Assembly: GCF_900108335.1 (NCBI RefSeq)
Contig: NZ_FNVT01000003.1
Coordinates: 894,554 to 958,553 of the forward strand
Reading direction: 5' to 3'
Origin: Nonomuraea solani
GTDB taxonomy: Bacteria; Actinomycetota; Actinomycetes; Streptosporangiales; Streptosporangiaceae
DNA length: 64,000 nucleotides
Part shown: piece by piece, positions 8,127-17,858 of the stretch
How the letters are laid out: each line of letters begins with the position of its first letter
Numbering within the stretch: the first letter of the stretch is position 1
Notes under the pieces: model-generated
Databases searched by the model: none
The model's input: only the letters and a program-made list of their open reading frames with translations
Told to the model about the DNA's origin: nothing
Made by a program: the position numbers and the translations under genes

Positions 8127-9095
8127 ATGCTCCGCCGCCTGCTGCGCGTCGTTCTTGCCCTGGTCGCGATAGGTTTCCTGGGCTACGGCCTTTATCGGAA
8201 CTGGGACGAGACCACCTCCGCCGTGGCCGCCATGTCGCCGTGGGCGGTGCTGGGGGCGTTCTGCGCGGTGCTGCTCGGCCAGTTCTTCATGCTGGTGGCC
8301 TGGCGGGAGATCATGGCGGGGCTGGGCACGCGGGTGCCGCTGCGGATCGCCGGGCGGATCATGTTCGTGGGGCAGCTCGGCAAATACATTCCGGGCGCCG
8401 TCTGGGCTTACGCGGCGATGATGGACCTCGGGCGCGACCACGGCAGCCCGCCCCGGCGCACGTTCGCGACGATCTCGCTCGGGCTGGTCATCAACCTCGG
8501 CGTCGCGATCTCGATCGCCGCGGCCACCCTGGGCACGCTCGACGCCGTACGCGAGGCGTGGTACCTCGCGCTGCTCGTGCCGGTGATCATCGTGTGCCTG
8601 CACCCCAAGGTGCTCACCTGGGGCCTCAACCTGGCACTGCGCGTCGCGCGCAAGGAGCCGCTGGAGAGCGTGCTGCCCGGCCGCACGGTGGTCGTCGCGG
8701 TCGCGTGGACCGCGCTCGGCTGGCTCGTGTACGGCGTGCACATCTGGCTGATCGCCGGCCGGGCCGACCTCTTCGTCATCGCGACCGGGGCCTACGCGTT
8801 CGCCTGGGCCACCGGCATCCTCACCGTCGTGGTGCCGGCCGGCGTCGGGATCAGGGAGGGCGCGCTGGTGCTCGTGCTCGGCCCGATCATCGGCACGGCC
8901 CCCGCGCTCGCCGTGGCGATCGTGTCACGGCTGGCGTTCACGCTGGCCGACGCGGCGGCCGCGGGCATCGCGTTCCTGCTGAGCCGCCAGAGCGGTCAGG
9001 CGCCGAGCAGCGCCCCGGCGTACGCCGACCAGAACGGCTCGGGATCGACCGCCTTGACCCCCGACCGCAACCTCTCGGGCTCGCCGGAGACGTAG
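8127..9095 (+). CDS. Flippase-like / LPG-synthase TM-domain membrane protein (paralogue)
   Basis: 322-residue membrane protein with about eight helices and the same landmarks as the 4136-5044 product: FVGQLGKYIPGAVW near the third helix and VVPAGVGIREGALV near the end. Between these landmarks the paralogues have diverged strongly, so they may handle different lipid-linked substrates. The last 35 residues are hydrophilic and are encoded in DNA that also encodes the end of the convergent glycosyltransferase gene (100-bp overlap); this tail could be a read-out extension. Confidence 0.78.
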   Translation: MLRRLLRVVLALVAIGFLGYGLYRNWDETTSAVAAMSPWAVLGAFCAVLLGQFFMLVAWREIMAGLGTRVPLRIAGRIMFVGQLGKYIPGAVWAYAAMMDLGRDHGSPPRRTFATISLGLVINLGVAISIAAATLGTLDAVREAWYLALLVPVIIVCLHPKVLTWGLNLALRVARKEPLESVLPGRTVVVAVAWTALGWLVYGVHIWLIAGRADLFVIATGAYAFAWATGILTVVVPAGVGIREGALVLVLGPIIGTAPALAVAIVSRLAFTLADAAAAGIAFLLSRQSGQAPSSAPAYADQNGSGSTALTPDRNLSGSPET

Positions 9096-10063
9096 AACCG
9101 CTCGATCGCCCGCCGCAGCGCTCCGACGTCGCCCGGCTCGACCAGCAGGCCGTCGACGCCGTCGGTGATGTGCTCGGCCAGCGCGCCGACGCGGGTGGCG
9201 ATCACGGGCACGCCGTGCTCGTGACCGAGCCAGACGTTCTGACTGGCCGTGGCGTTCCGGTAGGGCAGCACCAGCGCGTCCGCCCCGGCGAACAGTTTCG
9301 GCACGTCCTCGGCGGCCACGTAACCGGGCCGCAGCTCCACCCGGTCACCGATCCCCAGCTCGGCGACGAGCGCCTTCGTGTCGTCCAGCCCGCCCCAGAA
9401 CTCACCGGCGACGGTCAGCCCGACGCCGTCGGGCAGCGCCTTGAGCAGCAGGTCCAGCCCCTTGTACGGCCTGACGATGCCGAAGAACAGCAGCCGCCTG
9501 TGCACCTGGGCGGACTTCTCCGCGGTCGTCGAGGGCAGGTGCGGCGGCAGCCCCGCCACGCTGACCGGCTTGCCCGTCAGCCCCCTGGCCAGCCCGGCCT
9601 GCTGCTCGGAGTGGGCCAGCACGCCGTCGACCCGCTTGAGCAGCGCCTTCATCAGCGGCTGGTCGTAGGGCTTGCGCTCGTGCGGCAGCACGTTGTGACA
9701 GAGGGCAATCGTCCTGACTTTTCGCTTGATTCCGTACAAAATCCCCAAATAGGCGGGGACCTGCACCGGGCTCAGCACCGCCAGCACCACCAGATCCGCC
9801 GACCGCAACCGCCGCCCCGCCGCCACCCACCCGTCAGGCCGCCGCCAGTCGAGCCGCCGCACGGTCCGCGGAAAGGGCGTGCCCTCGGGCGCGGAGATCG
9901 TCTGCTGCCCCGGATAGAGGAACGACGGATATTGGGCGAGCCACGACTCGATCACCACGTCGTGCCCCAGGTCGGTGAGCCGGTGCGCCAGCTCGGTGGT
10001 GTGCTGGGCCCCGCCCCCCTTGAACGGATAGGTCGGGCCGACGATCGCGATCCGCAACGTCAC
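8996..10063 (-). CDS. GT4-family glycosyltransferase
   Basis: 355-residue GT-B glycosyltransferase. The N-terminus IAIVGPTYPFKGGGAQHTTEL is the typical glycine-rich acceptor-side loop, and LFFGIVRPYKGLDLL opens the donor domain; the later GHEHGVPVIATRVGAL corresponds to the E-x7-E region with a histidine-rich variant. The GTG at 10063 overlaps the stop of the upstream GT2 gene (GTGA), so the two are coupled. An extended reading frame to 10216 overlaps that GT2 gene and was rejected. Probable role in assembly of a lipid-linked glycan with the neighbouring GT2 enzyme. Confidence 0.82.
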   Translation of the reverse strand: MTLRIAIVGPTYPFKGGGAQHTTELAHRLTDLGHDVVIESWLAQYPSFLYPGQQTISAPEGTPFPRTVRRLDWRRPDGWVAAGRRLRSADLVVLAVLSPVQVPAYLGILYGIKRKVRTIALCHNVLPHERKPYDQPLMKALLKRVDGVLAHSEQQAGLARGLTGKPVSVAGLPPHLPSTTAEKSAQVHRRLLFFGIVRPYKGLDLLLKALPDGVGLTVAGEFWGGLDDTKALVAELGIGDRVELRPGYVAAEDVPKLFAGADALVLPYRNATASQNVWLGHEHGVPVIATRVGALAEHITDGVDGLLVEPGDVGALRRAIERFYVSGEPERLRSGVKAVDPEPFWSAYAGALLGA

Positions 10064-10989
10064 TCTCCCCGCGAGCGCACGATCAGGTCGGCCAGCAGTG
10101 CCACGGACCCGATCAGCAGCCCTGACAGGAAGATCATGACCGTGTTGGCCGGGAAGTAGAACGGGTGCTGGATCATGTCCCAGACGCCCTTGACGAAACC
10201 GATGCCGACCAGCCACAACGCGGGCGGCATGAGCACCTTGAGCGGGTTGAAGTACATGATCATCCGCAGCACCTGCAGGATGTAGCGGTAGGCGTCGGAG
10301 ACGAAGCTGAACTTCGACTTCCCGGCCCGCTTGGCGTAGTCGGTCGGCAGGTAGTGGACGTCGTGCTGGTTCGACAGGAACGACAGCGTGATCGTGGTGA
10401 CGCAGGAGAATCCGGGCGGCAGCAGCCGCAGGTAGGGCTTGGCCACGGCCTTCCTGAAGGCGCGCAGGCCGGAGTTGAGGTCCGGGATCTTCTGCCCGGC
10501 CAGCATCTCGGCGACCTTCCTGATCACGAACTTGGCCGGGACGCGCAGCAGCTTGTGCGAGCCCTCCTCGCTGGTGCGCGCGCCGACCACCATGTCGATG
10601 GTCGTGTCCTTCTCCAGGATCTGGACCAGCTCGGGGATGCGCTCGTTGGCGTAGGACATGTCGGCGTCGGTCCAGACGACGATCTCGCCCTTGGCCTCCT
10701 GCGTGCCGATCCGCCGCACGGTGCCGGCGCCGCCGTTGCGGTGGAAGGCGCGGATGCGCAGGTGGGGGTAGTCGGCCGCGGCCTCGCGCAGCTTGGCCAG
10801 CGTCGAGTCGGTCGAGCAGTCGTCCACGGCGACGAGCTCGTAGGTGTAGCCGCTCGAGTCCATCGCCTTGGTGATGCGGTCCACCTCAGCGATGACGTGG
10901 TTCTGCTCGTTGTAGCAGGGCAGGACGATCGTGACGTAGGGCGCTTCTTCCACGGCAGTTCCACTCTTGGGGGTCTCAAGCGTGCTCAC
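10060..10989 (-). CDS. GT2 glycosyltransferase, polyprenol-phosphate sugar synthase-like
   Basis: 309 residues. The N-terminal GT-A domain has VLPCYNEQNHV and the acidic triad region VDDCST and TDADMSY. Two transmembrane helices follow near the C-terminus (ALWLVGIGFVKGVWDM and VMIFLSGLLIGSVALLADLIV), the architecture of membrane-anchored polyprenyl-phosphate glycosyltransferases (ArnC/DPM-like). It likely charges polyprenyl phosphate with a sugar for use by the GT-C proteins next door. TACCCT lies eight bases before the GTG start. Confidence 0.82.
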   Translation of the reverse strand: MSTLETPKSGTAVEEAPYVTIVLPCYNEQNHVIAEVDRITKAMDSSGYTYELVAVDDCSTDSTLAKLREAAADYPHLRIRAFHRNGGAGTVRRIGTQEAKGEIVVWTDADMSYANERIPELVQILEKDTTIDMVVGARTSEEGSHKLLRVPAKFVIRKVAEMLAGQKIPDLNSGLRAFRKAVAKPYLRLLPPGFSCVTTITLSFLSNQHDVHYLPTDYAKRAGKSKFSFVSDAYRYILQVLRMIMYFNPLKVLMPPALWLVGIGFVKGVWDMIQHPFYFPANTVMIFLSGLLIGSVALLADLIVRSRGE

Positions 10990-10997
10990 GGGCCTTG

Positions 10998-11003
10998 AGG
11001 GTA
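10998..11003 (-). promoter_or_regulatory. -10-like TACCCT before GT2 gene
   Basis: Reverse-strand TACCCT eight bases from the GTG at 10989; same short-leader geometry as other genes here. Confidence 0.3.
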
Positions 11004-11071
11004 CTCTGCCCCGCTGAGAGACGAGTCCACATCAAGCCAGGTTAGAAGATCATTTCACCATCCGGACGCCG

Positions 11072-13069
11072 TCAGGCCACCGCCATCCACACGTTCATTC
11101 CCAGTGACCACGTGCCGTTCGGCGCCTCGGTCAGCGAGCGCTCGTCCTGGCGCGTGACCAGCCCCAGAACGTGCGTCGGCGGCCCATAAGGCGAGACCTG
11201 CGCGGCGTCGGCCGCCAGCACCACCGGGACCCGGCCCGCGCCGCGGATCCGCTCGATCAGGCGGCGGACCTGCGCCTCCGGCGCGGTGTCGGAGCCCGAG
11301 CGGGCCACCCGCGCCGCCGGGCGGTCGCACATGCCGCGGACGACCTGGGTGAAGCGGTCGCCGGTGACCCGCTCCACGATCAGCACCGACGCCTTGGGCG
11401 GCAGCTTGGCGCACATCGCCTCGACCGCCGCCGCCTCGCCCCGCTCGACCGGGGTGAACGCCGTGCCGATCGAGGTCACCGCCGGGGGCACGAGCACGAG
11501 CAGGACGACGAGCGCCGTCCCCCACCGCCGCGTCAGCGGGCCGTGCCGGTCGAACGTCGCCCCCAGCCGGGCCATGGCATACGTGGCCAGCAGGATCAGC
11601 CCGGGGATCACGACCGGGACCAGGCGGCGGGCGGCCCACGGGTGGTCGGGGGTGATCTCGGGGCGCAGCAGCGTCGTCACGGTCGTCCAGCCCACGACCG
11701 CCAGGGGCAGCAGCCATTCGAACGAGCGCCCGTTCCGCAGCAGCCGGCGGACGAGGACGGCGGCGGCGATCGTGGCCAGCAGGACGACGGGGGCGCCGAC
11801 GTACCAGATGACCCAGTCCAGGGAGTTCTCGAAGTAGAGCCGGGTGCCGTCCACGGGCAGGCCGTTGGCGCGCTGGATCTGCTCGATCATCTGGAACGTG
11901 CGCCGGTCGTCGGCGCTCACGGGCACGCGGGTCACGGTCTGCAGCCACGGGCGGACGTACAGGGCCGTCATGAGCAGCACCACCAGCCCGGCCGCCGCCG
12001 TGGGCAGCCAGGCGGGCAGCGGGATACGCGCGAGTGCGGGGGCGGCGACCGCGCAGATCAGGGTGAGGACGAGGACGGCGGCGCTGACGAGCAGCAGCGG
12101 CTTCACCGAGTTCGACAGATAGTTCAGGTACGGGCGGGCGAGCAGATAGGCGGCGAGCATCCCGATCCCGGCCCCGGCCAGCAGCCCGGCCAGCAGCGGC
12201 GGCCCCGTGGCGCCCTGGGGCCTGGCGAAGCGCCGCAGCGCGATCAGCAGCCCCGCGAACGCCAGCACCGGCAGCACGTCGCGCAGCCCGTCGACCCTGA
12301 CCAGCACGGCCAGCCCGAAAACCAGGCCGGCCAGCAGCCCCCGGCCCCAGCCCGGCCTTTCGAGCGCGTCGTGCGCCAGCGCCAGCCCGCCGAACAGCAG
12401 GATCAGCGACGGGATCTCGCTGAACGTGGTGCGCGAGGTGTACAGGATCGGCAGGCTCACCGCGAACGCCAGCGCGGCCACCACCGCCCACCGCGCCCCG
12501 GCCAGCCTGGCCACCACCCCGGCCAGCGTGAGCACGGCCAGCGCGCCCAGCAGCGCCGGGATCACGAACGGCGCGCCCAGCCAGTCGCCGATCGCGAACA
12601 ACAGCGGCGGGCCCGGCATGAACTGCGGCACCACCGACCCGTCCACGAGGTAGAAGCCGACGCTGTCGAAGAACAGCGCGGGATCGGCGCCGCCGAACGC
12701 CTCCGCCCGCGCGGGAACGGGCAGCGAGCCGTGCTCGGCGATCCAGGCCGCGTACTGCGCATATGTCGCCGGATCGCGCCTGACGGCGATCTGCTCGCTG
12801 TGCAGGACCGCGTTGAACACGCCCGACCCCACGCTCACCGCCACCACCCCGGCGACCTGCGGGAACGTGGCCTCGACCGCCTTGCCCAGCCTTCGTGTGC
12901 CGGCCCAGCCCAGCAGCGCGGCGGCCGGCAGGCCGAGCAGCACGGCGGGCAGCGGCGCGAACCGGCCGAGCAGCATCAGGGGCAGCCCCGCGAGCAGCCA
13001 GCCGGTCACGGCCAGGGCGGGCAGCACGGAGAGCGCGGCCAGCAGCCGGCCGGGGCGAACGAGTTCCAT
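11072..13069 (-). CDS. Large GT-C-like multi-spanning membrane protein
   Basis: 665-residue integral membrane protein with about a dozen hydrophobic segments alternating with short loops, and a C-terminal non-membrane part of about 130 residues. An early loop contains AVRRDPATYAQYAAW and later RTTFSEIPSLI and RVDGLRDVLPV, acidic/arginine loops reminiscent of GT-C (GT39/GT83-like) sugar transferases that use polyprenyl-phosphate sugars. No single diagnostic motif is decisive. Start ATG 13069 is preferred because translation upstream loses membrane-protein character; TACGCT lies nine bases upstream. It is divergent from a second GT-C-like gene. Confidence 0.7.
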   Translation of the reverse strand: MELVRPGRLLAALSVLPALAVTGWLLAGLPLMLLGRFAPLPAVLLGLPAAALLGWAGTRRLGKAVEATFPQVAGVVAVSVGSGVFNAVLHSEQIAVRRDPATYAQYAAWIAEHGSLPVPARAEAFGGADPALFFDSVGFYLVDGSVVPQFMPGPPLLFAIGDWLGAPFVIPALLGALAVLTLAGVVARLAGARWAVVAALAFAVSLPILYTSRTTFSEIPSLILLFGGLALAHDALERPGWGRGLLAGLVFGLAVLVRVDGLRDVLPVLAFAGLLIALRRFARPQGATGPPLLAGLLAGAGIGMLAAYLLARPYLNYLSNSVKPLLLVSAAVLVLTLICAVAAPALARIPLPAWLPTAAAGLVVLLMTALYVRPWLQTVTRVPVSADDRRTFQMIEQIQRANGLPVDGTRLYFENSLDWVIWYVGAPVVLLATIAAAVLVRRLLRNGRSFEWLLPLAVVGWTTVTTLLRPEITPDHPWAARRLVPVVIPGLILLATYAMARLGATFDRHGPLTRRWGTALVVLLVLVPPAVTSIGTAFTPVERGEAAAVEAMCAKLPPKASVLIVERVTGDRFTQVVRGMCDRPAARVARSGSDTAPEAQVRRLIERIRGAGRVPVVLAADAAQVSPYGPPTHVLGLVTRQDERSLTEAPNGTWSLGMNVWMAVA

Positions 13070-13078
13070 CGGTGAGCG

Positions 13079-13084
13079 AGCGTA
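13079..13084 (-). promoter_or_regulatory. -10-like TACGCT before GT-C-like gene
   Basis: Reverse-strand TACGCT nine bases from ATG 13069; weakly supports that start. Confidence 0.3.
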
Positions 13085-13205
13085 TCCAACGCCCGGCCCC
13101 CGGGCGCACACGCCGCCGTGGCACGGGGGTCCCGCGATGCCGGGTAGCGTACGCCTCGTGCCGGAGAACCCCGTGCCGGAGAGCAAGGACAGGGAGGACG
13201 TGCGG

Positions 13206-14582
13206 GTGGTGTCGGAGGCTCGCACGAAACCCCTGGATCTCGCGCGGCGGCACGGGTGGTTCCTCGCGGTCCTCGGGCTCGGCGCCCTGCTGCGGGTCCT
13301 GGCCATGCTCGGCTACCGGCCCGCGCTGTGGTTCCCCGACTCCTACACCTACATCGTCACGGTCTTCAAACCCAGCCCCGACCTGGTGCGGCCGGCCGGC
13401 TACTCGCTGTTCCTGAAGCTCCTGGAGCCGCTGCACGCCTTCGGCGCGGTCACGGCGGTCCAGCACCTGCTCGGCCTGGCCACCGGGGTGCTCGTCTACC
13501 GGGCCGCGCGCCGGGCGCCCCGGTGGGCGGCGACGCTGGCCACGGTGCCGGTGCTGCTGGACGCGTACCAGGTCGAGCTGGAGCACCTGCTGGTCTCGGA
13601 CACGCTGTTCATGTTCCTGGTCGTGGCCGCCGTCGCGCTGAGCACGACCCTGCGGCCGGCCACGGTCGTGGCCGTCGGGCTGCTGCTGGCCGCCGCCACG
13701 CTCACCAGGACCATCGGCCAGCCGCTCATCGTGGTGCTGGCGGCCTGGTTCGTGCTGCGCGGGCGGTTCCGGCTGACGGGCGTGCTGCTCGCGGCCGCGC
13801 TGGTGCCGGTGATCGCGTACGGCGGCTGGTTCTACGCCGTCCACCACCGCGCCGGCATCGTGGGCGCGAACGGCGTCTTCCTGTACGCCCGCACGATGTC
13901 CTTCGCCGACTGCGCCAAGATGAACCCGCCGGCCGACCTGCGCGTCCTGTGCGACCCGCGCCCGCCGGAGCGGCGGCCGCCCTCCCAGGAGTACATCTGG
14001 GCCAAGGACTCCCCCCTCGTGCTGCGGCCCGGGATCACGTTCACGAAGGAGAACGACGACCTGGCGGCCAGGTTCGCGACGCTGGCGATCACCGCGCAGC
14101 CGCTCGACTACGCCGCCTCGGTGCTGACCGAGCTGGGCCGCACGTTCACCTGGGGCCGCCCGGTCTACCCGGATCCCGAGATCTACGCCTATTACCAGTT
14201 CCCGGTGACCGAGCCAGGACCTCCTGGGCGCTATCCCGCGCAGGTCGGCGCCGAGTATGCCAAGCTCTACGAGCAGGGTGCGATCGGCACGGAGATCGTC
14301 GAGCCTTACGCCGGCTGGCTGCGGGCCTACCAGAGCATGGTGCGACTGCCCGGCCCGCTGCTCCTGGGAGTCCTGCTCGTGCCGCCGGTGGTGGCGATCG
14401 TCCGCAGGCGCCTCTCGGGGCCTCCGGCCTGGCTGGTGCCCTGGGCGACAGGCGTCGTGCTGCTGATCACCCCGGCCGCGGCCGCCGAGTTCGACTACCG
14501 CTACGTGCTGCCGGCCGTACCCCTGGCCTGTCTGGCGGCGGCGCAGAGCCTCAGGTCAGAGGAGCTCCAGCGGTCCCGCTAG
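13206..14582 (+). CDS. GT-C-like membrane glycosyltransferase
   Basis: Membrane protein of 458 residues with roughly ten hydrophobic helices. The first extracytoplasmic loop carries FPDSYTYI, an aspartate in the position of the GT-C catalytic acid, and LTRTIGQP follows a later helix, as in dolichyl-phosphate-mannose-type transferases. The start is uncertain: AGGGAGG lies eight bases before GTG 13206, but in-frame ATG 13137 would add 23 hydrophilic residues. It is divergently transcribed from the 11072-13069 gene and precedes an LCP ligase, consistent with envelope glycan work. Confidence 0.72.
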   Translation: MVSEARTKPLDLARRHGWFLAVLGLGALLRVLAMLGYRPALWFPDSYTYIVTVFKPSPDLVRPAGYSLFLKLLEPLHAFGAVTAVQHLLGLATGVLVYRAARRAPRWAATLATVPVLLDAYQVELEHLLVSDTLFMFLVVAAVALSTTLRPATVVAVGLLLAAATLTRTIGQPLIVVLAAWFVLRGRFRLTGVLLAAALVPVIAYGGWFYAVHHRAGIVGANGVFLYARTMSFADCAKMNPPADLRVLCDPRPPERRPPSQEYIWAKDSPLVLRPGITFTKENDDLAARFATLAITAQPLDYAASVLTELGRTFTWGRPVYPDPEIYAYYQFPVTEPGPPGRYPAQVGAEYAKLYEQGAIGTEIVEPYAGWLRAYQSMVRLPGPLLLGVLLVPPVVAIVRRRLSGPPAWLVPWATGVVLLITPAAAAEFDYRYVLPAVPLACLAAAQSLRSEELQRSR

Positions 14583-14768
14583 AAAGAGTTTGGCGATGAT
14601 ATTCCACCTAATGTCCGGCTCTGAGTATGCTGTGCGGCGGAAACATCACGCCCGGGTCACGGTCGTTCCCCGCGGTCATGGCCCGAGCCACGCCGTGCGT
14701 GACCTAGTCTCGTGGCGCGGAGCGACCAAGCCGGCGCGTCAGGCGCGAGGACTGAGGCCAGGGGGCGT

Positions 14769-16412
14769 ATGAGCGACTACAGGGGCATGCCACCGGGTGA
14801 TCCCGGGCAGGGTCACAGGTCGGCTCCTCCGCAACCGGGCAGCAGGATGGCACGTCGAGCGGCGGCCGCCGCCGGAACACCGCCGCCACCGCCCGCCGAC
14901 CGCCCCCCGCGCGGTCATCGCTCCGGCGGCGACGGTCAGGGCAAGATGCGCGTGCTGGCCTGGATCAGCATCGGCCTCACCACGGCGATGGTGGCGGGGC
15001 TGCTGACCGTCTACACGCTCATGCGCGACACCTTCGGCAACATCACCGAGAAGAGCGTCAAAGAGGACATCATCAACCCGCGTCCTCCGGAAACGGGCGC
15101 GCTCAACGTGCTCCTCGTCGGCTCCGACACGCGGGCGGGCAAGGGCAACGCCCGATATGGCCAGAAGCTGGCCAGGGAGGCCGACGCGGGCGGCAAGCGC
15201 ACCGACACGATCATTCTCATGCACATCTCGCCCAACCGGGACAAGGCCCGTCTGATCAGCTTCCCGCGCGACTCCATGGTGCAGATCCCGAAGTGCAAGA
15301 ACGAGGCCACCAAACAGGTGATGGCCCCGCGTCGCGACATGATCAACTCAGCCTACAACTCCGGCGGAGTCGCCTGCACCATCTCGACGATCGAGACCCT
15401 CACCCAGATCCGCATCAACCACTTCGTCGAGGTGGACTTCAGCGGCTTCAAGAACATCGTCGACGCGCTCGGCGGCATCGAGGTCTGCCTGAAGTCGGGC
15501 GTCAACGACAAGGACTCCAAGCTGGTCCTGCCGCCCGGCAAGAGCCTGCTGAACGGCGAGAAGGCCCTGGGATTCGTACGCCTGCGCAAATACGGCGACA
15601 ACAGCGACATCCAGCGCATCAGGCGCCAGCAGATCTTCCTGAGCAAGGTCGTCGCCAAGGCCACCAGCAGCGACCTGCTCACCGATCTGGGCCGCCTCAG
15701 GGAGTTCATCGGGGCCGCGGCGAGCTCGGTCACCATGGACCCCGAGCTGGCGAACGACACCGAGCGGCTCATCGAGATCGCCACCAGCGCCAGGGAGATG
15801 ACGGCCGGCGGCGTCCAGTTCACCACGGTCCCGTGGGGCGCCGACCCCGCCGATCCCAACCGCGTGGTCTGGAAGGAACCGGACGCCACCCAGCTGTTCA
15901 CCGCGATCAAGACCGACACCGAGGTCACCGTCGCGGCGCCGAGCGCCAGTGCGAGCGCCAAGCCCAAGGTCACGATCAAGCCGGAGCAGGTACGCGTCCA
16001 GGTCCTCAACGGCACCAAGACCTTCGGCAAGGCCCGCGAGGTCGCCGACGAGCTGGTCAAACAGGGCTTCACCGTCGTGGAGCTGGGCAACTACGAGGCC
16101 GCGGGCGGCGCGAGCGTGGCGAAGAGCGAGGTCCACTACGCCAAGACGATCGAGTCGGCGGCCGACCACGCGAGCACGCTGGCCGGCGCGGTCCTGCCGA
16201 AGCCGGCCGCCGCGTCGGGCAAGGTCAAGGCGACCAACGCGCAGCCGTACGCGTCGACGGTGCCCGCCGCGGCGGGAGCGCCCGCCAAGGGCACCCCGGT
16301 GATGCAGCTCGTCGTCGGTGAGGACTTCGACTCGGTCAAGGTGACCAAGCTGCCCGACAGCGTCAGCAAGAGTTCGATCACCGCGTCCGAGCAGAAGAAC
16401 GTGTGCACCTGA
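14769..16412 (+). CDS. LytR-CpsA-Psr (LCP) family ligase with LytR_C domain
   Basis: 547-residue type II membrane protein that would attach lipid-linked glycopolymers to peptidoglycan outside the membrane. A basic/proline-rich cytoplasmic tail of about 60 residues is followed by one helix (MRVLAWISIGLTTAMVAGLL). The LCP domain shows VLLVGSDTR, the arginine/aspartate motif KRTDTIILMHI, and ISFPRDSMV. A LytR_C domain starts near VRVQVLNGTKTFG (about residue 408). ATG 14769 has AGGGGG just upstream. A second LCP gene is at 31082. Confidence 0.88.
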   Translation: MSDYRGMPPGDPGQGHRSAPPQPGSRMARRAAAAAGTPPPPPADRPPRGHRSGGDGQGKMRVLAWISIGLTTAMVAGLLTVYTLMRDTFGNITEKSVKEDIINPRPPETGALNVLLVGSDTRAGKGNARYGQKLAREADAGGKRTDTIILMHISPNRDKARLISFPRDSMVQIPKCKNEATKQVMAPRRDMINSAYNSGGVACTISTIETLTQIRINHFVEVDFSGFKNIVDALGGIEVCLKSGVNDKDSKLVLPPGKSLLNGEKALGFVRLRKYGDNSDIQRIRRQQIFLSKVVAKATSSDLLTDLGRLREFIGAAASSVTMDPELANDTERLIEIATSAREMTAGGVQFTTVPWGADPADPNRVVWKEPDATQLFTAIKTDTEVTVAAPSASASAKPKVTIKPEQVRVQVLNGTKTFGKAREVADELVKQGFTVVELGNYEAAGGASVAKSEVHYAKTIESAADHASTLAGAVLPKPAAASGKVKATNAQPYASTVPAAAGAPAKGTPVMQLVVGEDFDSVKVTKLPDSVSKSSITASEQKNVCT

Positions 16413-16584
16413 CGCTCCAAGTTCCCTGTGTAACCGGGCATTCTGGGCTGTCCCGGGGGACAGGACCCGCGAGGCGGGATAGTCTGTTTCGGGTCGGCGA
16501 CGCAGCGCGACACGGCACCGTAAGGTCTGCTGATCGTGTTCTCGTCGTGTTCCCCGGCCCCGAGCGAAGCTGAGCGACTCCCCT

Positions 16585-17802
16585 GTGTCTGACACCAGAT
16601 CGTCCCCACCGGTCACGACCCCGCGGAGCCCTGACGAGGGCGGCCCCGCTGACACGGGGGCTCGCTGGCCGCTACCGGAGGAGACCTTCTGGAGCGAGGC
16701 CACCGACCCGCACGGAGTCGCCCCGGGCGAGCGGACCGCCCCTCAGGCGGCGGTGGCCGCGCCGCCCGCCGAGCAGCCGGAGCCGCAGCGCCGGCCCGAG
16801 CCGCCCAAGCGTAAGCGCGACCCCTATCTCGACAACGTCAAGTTCGTCCTGATCGCGCTCGTGGTGGTCGGCCACTCGCTGGTGCCGACGCTCGCGGCCG
16901 ACTCCTCCAGGGCCCTCTACATCTTCATCTACGTCTTCCACATGCCGCTGTTCACGCTGCTCAGTGGCTACCTGTCCAGAAATTTCTGGAACTCCAACGC
17001 GAAGACCAACAAGCTGGTCGACACGTTCCTGGTCCCCTACGTGATCGTCGAGGTCGGCTACGCCGCGCTGCGCTTCTCGCTGGGCCAGAAGTGGAGCCTG
17101 ACGATCATCGATCCGGCCTGGCTCAACTGGTATCTGCTGGCGCTGCTGTTCTGGCGGTTGTCCACACCGGTGTGGAAGCGGATGAAATATCCGGTCCCGG
17201 TGGCGATCGCGATCTATCTGTTCGCCGGGTTCTCCCAGATCACCGGCGACTTCAGCATGGACCGGTTCTTCGGCCTGATGCCGTTCTTCGTGATCGGCCT
17301 GGTCATGCAGCCCGAGCACTTCGAGATGCTGAACCGGCGCTGGATCAAGATCGCCTCGGTGGTCACGCTCCTCGGCGCGGCGGCGGTGGCCATCCTCATC
17401 GCCGGCCGGGCGAAGCTCGGCCCGCTCTACTTCAAGGAGAGCTACCAGGACCTCGACCTGTCCTGGTACATGGGCATCGGCCTGCGCACCGGGCTGCTGG
17501 TCTGCGCGCTGGCCATGTGCTTCGCGGTGCTGGCGCTGGTGCCCAGGGGCGAGACGTGGTACTCCGATCTCGGCACCCGCACGCTCTACTGCTACCTGCT
17601 GCACGGCATCCCGGTCCTGATCGCCAAGGAGATGGGCTGGCTGGAGCTCCCGTGGCTGCACGGGCCGCTCGGCGTGCTGGCGATCAGCTCGACGTGCTTC
17701 GCGCTGGCGATCGTGCTGTGCCTGCCGGAGACCCGCACCGTTTTCAAGTGGGTGCTGGAGCCCCGGCTGGTCTGGCTCTATCGCCGCCCCTCACGAAGTT
17801 AA
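16585..17802 (+). CDS. Acyltransferase-3 family membrane protein
   Basis: 405-residue integral membrane acyltransferase (OafA/NodX-like). After an 80-residue disordered, proline-rich cytoplasmic extension comes DPYLDNVKFVLIALVVVGHSLV, the family's first helix with the conserved histidine, then FVFHMPLFTLLSGY in the second. About ten helices follow. It would O-acylate an envelope glycan or secondary metabolite; the substrate is unknown. The 172-bp gap upstream contains no gene that I can see. The start is GTG 16585. Confidence 0.8.
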   Translation: MSDTRSSPPVTTPRSPDEGGPADTGARWPLPEETFWSEATDPHGVAPGERTAPQAAVAAPPAEQPEPQRRPEPPKRKRDPYLDNVKFVLIALVVVGHSLVPTLAADSSRALYIFIYVFHMPLFTLLSGYLSRNFWNSNAKTNKLVDTFLVPYVIVEVGYAALRFSLGQKWSLTIIDPAWLNWYLLALLFWRLSTPVWKRMKYPVPVAIAIYLFAGFSQITGDFSMDRFFGLMPFFVIGLVMQPEHFEMLNRRWIKIASVVTLLGAAAVAILIAGRAKLGPLYFKESYQDLDLSWYMGIGLRTGLLVCALAMCFAVLALVPRGETWYSDLGTRTLYCYLLHGIPVLIAKEMGWLELPWLHGPLGVLAISSTCFALAIVLCLPETRTVFKWVLEPRLVWLYRRPSRS

Positions 17803-17858
17803 GCGGCCGTTCCACCCGCATTAACGCCTTTGACCTGGTAGGCGCGGAGCATCGACAC

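Noticed and set aside
11055..13847. 930-codon minus-strand frame and 634-codon plus-strand frame (11171-13075)
   Set aside because: Composition is that of high-GC shadow frames (Arg/Gly/Ala/Pro/Gln rich, no domains); the real gene is the hydrophobic one at 11072-13069.
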